From positions 1 to 18,333 of the forward strand of contig JAGLEG010000443.1 of assembly GCA_023145185.1 (NCBI GenBank): a stretch of DNA of 18,333 nucleotides, in the 5' to 3' direction. Position 1 is the first letter of the stretch. Each line of letters starts with the position of its first letter. The position numbers were made by a program, and so were the translations under genes. This DNA is from Thermoplasmata archaeon (lineage in GTDB: Archaea > Thermoplasmatota > Penumbrarchaeia > Penumbrarchaeales > Penumbrarchaeaceae). Shown here piece by piece: positions 14,736 through 18,333 of this stretch. A model generated the notes under the pieces. That model ran no database searches. It was not told the origin of the DNA and worked only from the letters and a program-made list of their open reading frames with translations.

Positions 14736-15244
14736 GATACCACCACCTCGCTCACCCATTTCACGCTGAACTGGGCGTTGAACGTTCCCGCATGTTCCTG
14801 GCTCACTATCAGCCTGATGGGCCCATCTCCTCCCTCCGACCTCCCCTCCAGCTCCTTTCCATCCTTCTCGTGGACGAGGAGTATGCCCCCGTCCAGGTCT
14901 GATATCGAGAAAGACCTGGAGTAACCGTCAGCGGCACGGACGGTCACCCTGGTGGCATTGTCATGCACGCCCAGTCCATCAAGGAGCCCCATGAGGGGGG
15001 TTCCCCTGTAATCATGTTTCTCTCCATCCTCCCCGGTGCCCTCGAGCGCCATGCTGAAAACGGAGGTGTTCAACCCCCTGAACTCCTCCATGTGGATATC
15101 CGTCCCGTTCTCAACCATGCCGGAAACGCGGACGAACCAGTCATCTTCATCGGGAGAGACCCTGTCGGAACCCATGTAGATCAGGGCTCCCATGAGCATC
15201 AGCAGGATCCCCACTGCGGGCACCAGCAGATGTAAGGCCTTCAG
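14732..15244 (-). CDS. Small membrane-anchored protein with a sulfite-oxidase-type molybdopterin-fold domain
   Basis: About 170 residues. An N-terminal anchor (KALHLLVPAVGILLMLMGAL) is followed by one extracytoplasmic domain like the oxidoreductase molybdopterin-binding fold (PF00174-like). Its marks are YRGTPLMGLLDGLGV, ADGYSRSFSISDL, ILLVHEKDGKEL, GDGPIRLIVS and KWVSEVVV. No cysteine is present in the domain, so it lacks the Mo-binding Cys of true sulfite oxidases and may bind cofactor differently or serve as a scaffold. CTG at 15244 has GGAGGTGA four bases upstream, overlaps the previous stop as CTGA, and gives an N-terminus starting directly with the anchor (KALHLL). A GTG at 15280 is the conventional alternative, but it overlaps the upstream gene by 40 bases and has no SD. 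Confidence 0.7.
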   Translation of the reverse strand: MKALHLLVPAVGILLMLMGALIYMGSDRVSPDEDDWFVRVSGMVENGTDIHMEEFRGLNTSVFSMALEGTGEDGEKHDYRGTPLMGLLDGLGVHDNATRVTVRAADGYSRSFSISDLDGGILLVHEKDGKELEGRSEGGDGPIRLIVSQEHAGTFNAQFSVKWVSEVVVS

Positions 15245-16725
15245 CTGTTCACCTCCAGCCGTATCACGCCCTTGAGGCACTCCTGGCCGTTGTACTCCCC
15301 GGCTATGGATCGTGGGATGATCAGCCTGATGGGCCCATCATCTCCAAGGCCTTCGCCGTCCTTCTCGTATGCCAGGATCACGCCGCTCCCCTCATCCGCA
15401 TAGTGTCCAGGAAGTGTGACGGCGTATCCATCCATGGCCGAGAGCCGAATGGTCACAGGGTCTCCGGAGGTGTGGAGGTCCACTATTGTGGACAGCTCCA
15501 CACCCCTGTAGTTCCCACCTTCATCTCCCTTCGATCCCTTGACCACAAGGTAGGCCTCAACAGTGGGCAGTTCCACGAACTCCTCGAACGTTATTTCAAC
15601 AGTGCTTGAAATGTCATCCACTACGGTAAGGCCGGGTTCTGGAAGGGGCTCCGCTCCGCCGAGAAGTTCATAGCCGACGATGGAGAACATATCCTCGTGT
15701 CTAAACTCCCCGTGAACCCCCAGACCATCTCTGCCCTCGTGCATGCCGTGGTCCGAGAATGTAATCAGAATTGAGGGTTCTGTTCCGTTCTCCAGGAACG
15801 ATATCACCTCGCCGACGTAGCCGTTGATGTTTGACATCGCCTCGAGATGGTCCTCGCTTTCAGGTCCGCTCTGGTGGCCGGCGTCATCTATCGAGTGATA
15901 GTGGCCCAGGACGATCTCCGTCCCCGCCATAAGATGGGCCATCACCGCCTCGTGGATCTCTCCGTCGATGGTGCCGTCCCCGTCCGAGTCCACGTTGTTC
16001 TCCATATCGGCGTCAAGGAATCCGCTGTCCCCCTCTATCCAGGCCGTGGAACGTCCATCGTTTTCCCCCACCTCCAGGAAGGTCGGCTTGAGCAGTGTGT
16101 GATCGCTCCTGGCCCTGATCCCGTTCTCCGCGGGGGGCAGGCCTGTGACGGCCATGGCCGTCCCCACGTTGGTGATGGGCGGATATGTGGTCAGCGCCGG
16201 CATCACCACATCCATTCCCGAGAGGTTGTTCAGCCTCCCATTGGCGTTGGAGTAGAGGTTCCAACCCAATCCGTCCAGCTCGAGGACCACCACCCTCTCC
16301 ACGCCAGCCCACACCAACGGGACCCCGGGTGCGGGAAGGTTCATCGAGTAAAGGGCGGTCCTCGCCACCGACATCGTCGTTGTGATCTCCATCCCACCCC
16401 CCCATGAGAGGCCAAGAAGCTCACTATCATCTCCCAGCAGGCACCTCCCATTCTGGACCGTTATCTCGGTTCCACCGCCCACGGATAGGACCTCCCCATC
16501 CGTGGTGGTGGCAAGGACGGTGGAGTTGTCGTACGTTGCCCCCGTATGCTCGATGATCCGCTCGATCGGAACGGCCCCACCTTCAAGCTCCACCTTGTGT
16601 GTGGAGAAAGGGGTCAGCACGATCAATGACGCCCCTGTCCCCTCGTCCTGCAGGACGAAAATGAAAAAGGCCCCCACAGCCAGCAGTATGATCGATACCA
16701 CAGCGATGGTCGGCCCCCACTTCAC
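15241..16725 (-). CDS. Anchored alkaline-phosphatase-superfamily phosphodiesterase fused to a molybdopterin-fold domain
   Basis: 494 residues from GTG 16725, which follows GGAGGTGA by five bases and the mobB-like stop by one base. An N-terminal anchor (about 4-25) places the rest outside. A phosphodiesterase/nucleotide-pyrophosphatase-type domain spans about 140-365 with the full two-metal set: Asp151 (ELDGLG), nucleophile Thr185 (PPITNVGT), Asp280 and His284 (DDAGH), Asp325-His326 (SDHG) and His338 (VHGE). A DSDGDGTIDGE loop near 246-256 looks like a calcium-binding EF-hand-like insert. Residues about 386-493 form a sulfite-oxidase-type molybdopterin-fold domain (YRGVELSTIVDL, MDGYAVTL, VILAYEKDGEGL, DGPIRLIIP, GVIRLEV). 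It likely hydrolyses phosphodiester or pyrophosphate bonds of an extracellular nucleotide or cofactor; the substrate is unknown. An upstream in-frame start (16803) would overlap the previous gene and lacks an SD. Confidence 0.82.
   Translation of the reverse strand: MKWGPTIAVVSIILLAVGAFFIFVLQDEGTGASLIVLTPFSTHKVELEGGAVPIERIIEHTGATYDNSTVLATTTDGEVLSVGGGTEITVQNGRCLLGDDSELLGLSWGGGMEITTTMSVARTALYSMNLPAPGVPLVWAGVERVVVLELDGLGWNLYSNANGRLNNLSGMDVVMPALTTYPPITNVGTAMAVTGLPPAENGIRARSDHTLLKPTFLEVGENDGRSTAWIEGDSGFLDADMENNVDSDGDGTIDGEIHEAVMAHLMAGTEIVLGHYHSIDDAGHQSGPESEDHLEAMSNINGYVGEVISFLENGTEPSILITFSDHGMHEGRDGLGVHGEFRHEDMFSIVGYELLGGAEPLPEPGLTVVDDISSTVEITFEEFVELPTVEAYLVVKGSKGDEGGNYRGVELSTIVDLHTSGDPVTIRLSAMDGYAVTLPGHYADEGSGVILAYEKDGEGLGDDGPIRLIIPRSIAGEYNGQECLKGVIRLEVNS
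15242..15256 (-). promoter_or_regulatory. Ribosome site that points to a CTG start for the small molybdopterin-fold gene
   Basis: GGAGGTGA, ACAG, CTG on the minus strand, with CTGA overlapping the upstream stop. It matches the site at 12545-12559 in SD, spacing and start codon, and both proteins then begin Lys-Ala. Confidence 0.55.
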
Positions 16726-16726
16726 G

Positions 16727-17389
16727 TCATTCACCTCCGTGGTGTATGGGTGGGACTTCTGGAACCTCCCCGGGAGGGAGAACTCCCGGCTCCCACTTCC
16801 CACCGTGGTCGACGATCGGCCCGGACGGCCTGCCGTCTGGTTCCGGCCCTCCGGTGTTTTCCACGATCAGGTCCGTAAGCCCCTCCCTCCCGGACGGCTC
16901 CATGATGTTGAAAAGAGGGTAGGAAAGGTTTCCCTTTCCTTTCAATGCGATCAGGCCAGAGAGACATATGACGCTCTTTTGATCGACCATCCTTACCTGT
17001 ATCGTCCTCTCCATATCATCGGGGTCCCGCAGGCATACCACCTGAAGCTGCGGGGCTGTTGGGTCCTCCAGTCCTTCACATACTACGTACTGGGTCCCCT
17101 CCGGGAACAGGTGCGAGATATCCTCGATCCTCCTTCTTCCGCCGTCGTGTCGTTGCAGCAGAACGGTCTCTCCCAGGGAGAGAGATATCGTGAACTCCGC
17201 CCCGGCCTTGCCGTGTCTGTACGTGTCCTTGCCCTCGGTATCCATGGAGAATACCGACTGCACCATGGACTTGACGGTGCCGACACGGTACCCCCTCGCC
17301 CTGAGGGAGGCCACGATCCCCTCGGTGACCGTGGTCTTGCCGCTCTTCTTGAGCCCGATCACGTTGATCAGATGCGGCTGCCCCGTCAA
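16727..17389 (-). CDS. mobB: MobB-like GTPase for molybdopterin guanine dinucleotide synthesis
   Basis: 220 residues from TTG 17389. The P-loop is GLKKSGKT (12-19), followed by the MobB-like VTEGIVASLRARGYRVGTVK and a DTEGKDTYRHGKAGAE block that matches the family's GKD-S/T-xRHxxAGA motif. MobB binds GTP and assists MobA in attaching GMP to molybdopterin in the cytoplasm. No signal or membrane segment is present. The start is set by GAGGTGA, four bases, then TTG, with TTGA overlapping the upstream stop; the GTG at 17425 would lie inside the upstream gene. The C-terminal 40 residues are rich in Pro and Gly and look disordered. It is the only clearly cytoplasmic enzyme among surface proteins and points to molybdenum or tungsten cofactor chemistry. 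Confidence 0.83.
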   Translation of the reverse strand: MTGQPHLINVIGLKKSGKTTVTEGIVASLRARGYRVGTVKSMVQSVFSMDTEGKDTYRHGKAGAEFTISLSLGETVLLQRHDGGRRRIEDISHLFPEGTQYVVCEGLEDPTAPQLQVVCLRDPDDMERTIQVRMVDQKSVICLSGLIALKGKGNLSYPLFNIMEPSGREGLTDLIVENTGGPEPDGRPSGPIVDHGGKWEPGVLPPGEVPEVPPIHHGGE

Positions 17390-17925
17390 GGGGTCACCTC
17401 TATCCGGTGTACTCCGGAGAGCCACATGTCCGCCGTCCAGTCGTCCCCATCGATCATCTCATCGGGCAGGATCAACCTCAGCAGGCCGCTCTGGTAGTAC
17501 AGGGCCTCACCATCAACCTCCCAGGCCAGGAGTGCGGAGACGTTCCAGGCCTTACGCTCCCTGAGGTCATCCAGTGAGATGGTGGCGTTGGATCCATCCA
17601 CCGAGAAGAAGGTAACGTTGTTCATCCCCGTCAGGTTCATACTGGAATCGAGGAGGTTGTAAATGACCGCCCCGGCAGCGGTGATGTTGCCTGTGGTGTT
17701 GTCGTCCCTCAGCTTTGAAGCGTTCCCGGAGTAGGTGTATACGGCGGCTTTCAGATCGCCCAGGGCGATCACCTCATCGTTGACCTCCAGGCTCCACTCC
17801 TCCAGGTGTATCTCGGCCAATGTGGTGACCCAGTATTTGCTTTCAAGGGGAGACCCGGCGATCATCAGGCCGCCATCCTCCTCCAGTATCCACTCGCCGC
17901 CTTCCGTGAGGGCGACCATTGTCAC
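17386..17925 (-). CDS. 3' part of a molybdopterin-fold repeat protein, downstream of an in-frame TAG
   Basis: An open frame of 179 codons that continues, without frame change, from the fragment ending at 17938. The first 40 residues complete the fold begun upstream of the TAG (NVTMVALTEGGEW, EDGGLMIAGSP, WVTTLAEIHL). The rest is a second full domain of the same type: WSLEVNDEVIALGDL, VIYNLLDSSMNL, FFSVDGSNATISLDDL, SALLAWEVDGEAL, LLRLILPDEM and GVHRIEVTP. There is no signal peptide, so as a separate gene it would be a cytoplasmic fragment of an extracytoplasmic protein. GTG 17925 or ATG 17919, after a GGGGGA, could allow reinitiation. It ends with TGA overlapping the mobB start. Confidence 0.6.
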   Translation of the reverse strand: MTMVALTEGGEWILEEDGGLMIAGSPLESKYWVTTLAEIHLEEWSLEVNDEVIALGDLKAAVYTYSGNASKLRDDNTTGNITAAGAVIYNLLDSSMNLTGMNNVTFFSVDGSNATISLDDLRERKAWNVSALLAWEVDGEALYYQSGLLRLILPDEMIDGDDWTADMWLSGVHRIEVTP

Positions 17926-17937
17926 ATTTCCCCCAAG

Positions 17938-18333
17938 CTATCCCTGAAATATCTCCCAGGGATCTGCGGTCTTGGCGTATCCGTCGGAGGAGATGAAGGT
18001 GAGCCCCCCGTACATCGCTGGCGCTCCGGCGAGCTCCAGCAGATCGAATACGGGTATCCCCGTGTAAACGTCGGTTATCGTGGTCCCCGTCCTCTTCACC
18101 TTGGTGCACTCCTCCGTGACCAGTAGATCGAAATGCGACGCCAGTTCGGAGGAGGTGAAATCCATGTATCCGCCGTCCCAGGTGACGTTGAGCACTGCCT
18201 CAACAGGTTCGCCCCAGGGGAGATAAGGGGCGGGCGCGTCCTCCGCGTCCACGCTGATCCTCGATACCTGCTTCACCCAGAACTGTTTGTACCAGGGCTG
18301 GGCGGGGTTATCCATGTAGTCCGCATCCGGCGT
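17938..18333 (-). CDS. 5' part of a molybdopterin-fold repeat protein (partial at window edge, ends at in-frame TAG)
   Basis: The frame is open to the right edge (residues TPDADY precede the first Met at 18315), so the true start is outside the window. It begins with the end of one molybdopterin-fold domain (FWVKQVSRISVDAED) and then most of a second: AVLNVTWDGGYMDFTSSEL, YTGIPVFDLLELAGA, FISSDGYAKTADPWEIFQ. It stops at TAG 17940-17938 just after the DGY strand, before the last strands of the fold, which occur in the same frame immediately after. This can be a nonsense mutation, an assembly error or recoding. It is the first gene of the visible operon. Confidence 0.6.
   Translation of the reverse strand, partial: TPDADYMDNPAQPWYKQFWVKQVSRISVDAEDAPAPYLPWGEPVEAVLNVTWDGGYMDFTSSELASHFDLLVTEECTKVKRTGTTITDVYTGIPVFDLLELAGAPAMYGGLTFISSDGYAKTADPWEIFQG

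Noticed and set aside
16382..17497. Long plus-strand open frame of 371 codons
   Set aside because: It lies antisense to the mobB-like and phosphodiesterase genes, is rich in Arg, Pro and Ser as expected from a GC-rich shadow frame, and shows no domain.
1..18333. Genome-wide reading of TAG as pyrrolysine
   Set aside because: TAG ends the SBBP/FN3, protease, beta-helix, AsnC-like, haem and EcfT genes at natural protein ends, in two cases within a few bases of the next gene.
1..18333. tRNA, rRNA or insertion sequence
   Set aside because: No cloverleaf-like block with a TTC-loop motif, no rRNA-like stretch and no transposase motif were noticed on either strand; reading by eye could miss a divergent tRNA.

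Overview
This window most likely comes from a euryarchaeon, possibly of the Thermoplasmatota. Support for this: TATA-like boxes sit about 26 bases before the ATG of apparently leaderless genes, Shine-Dalgarno sites are GGAGGTGA-like, and there are large FN3/SBBP surface proteins with a C-terminal membrane anchor, an AcoX-like ATP-NAD kinase, an Lrp/AsnC ligand-domain-only protein and an archaeal-type ECF module. The lineage is inferred; no rRNA or tRNA gene is visible. Most of the window is GC-rich, but the gene at 5943-7301 and the spacer at 9362-9648 are clearly AT-rich.

Left part (1-7.3 kb): mostly surface proteins. A 5'-truncated SBBP/FN3 protein (+) converges on a large membrane-anchored C1-family cysteine protease with a lectin-like region and several Ig-like repeats (-). 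A small double-CxxC zinc-ribbon protein (+) and an AT-rich parallel beta-helix membrane protein (+) follow.

Middle (7.3-11.8 kb): a Trm9-like SAM methyltransferase (+) and an AcoX-like ATP-NAD kinase (+) come first. A 287-base AT-rich spacer follows, with several hairpins and a direct repeat, ending in a strong intrinsic terminator for a minus-strand OFA-type MFS transporter. That transporter carries an unusual extracytoplasmic insert of about 135 residues between its first two membrane segments. A short palindrome lies at its predicted transcription start, and a divergent 80-residue Lrp/AsnC ligand-binding domain gene lies next to it.

Right part (11.8 kb to the end): a very tight minus-strand operon, entering from beyond the right edge. 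In order of transcription it encodes: (1) a repeat protein of sulfite-oxidase-type molybdopterin-fold domains, interrupted by an in-frame TAG; (2) a MobB-like GTPase; (3) a membrane-anchored alkaline-phosphatase-superfamily phosphodiesterase fused to a molybdopterin-fold domain; (4) a small anchored molybdopterin-fold protein; (5) an anchored single-CxxCH haem protein; (6) a tandem ECF ATPase; (7) EcfT. Gene junctions are stop/start overlaps or gaps of one or two bases, and several starts are non-ATG (TTG, GTG, probably CTG twice, and possibly ATC). No S-component is seen. The operon looks like an undescribed surface-plus-import system tied to molybdopterin, pterin or nucleotide chemistry. That function is inference; the domain content and the packing are directly visible.
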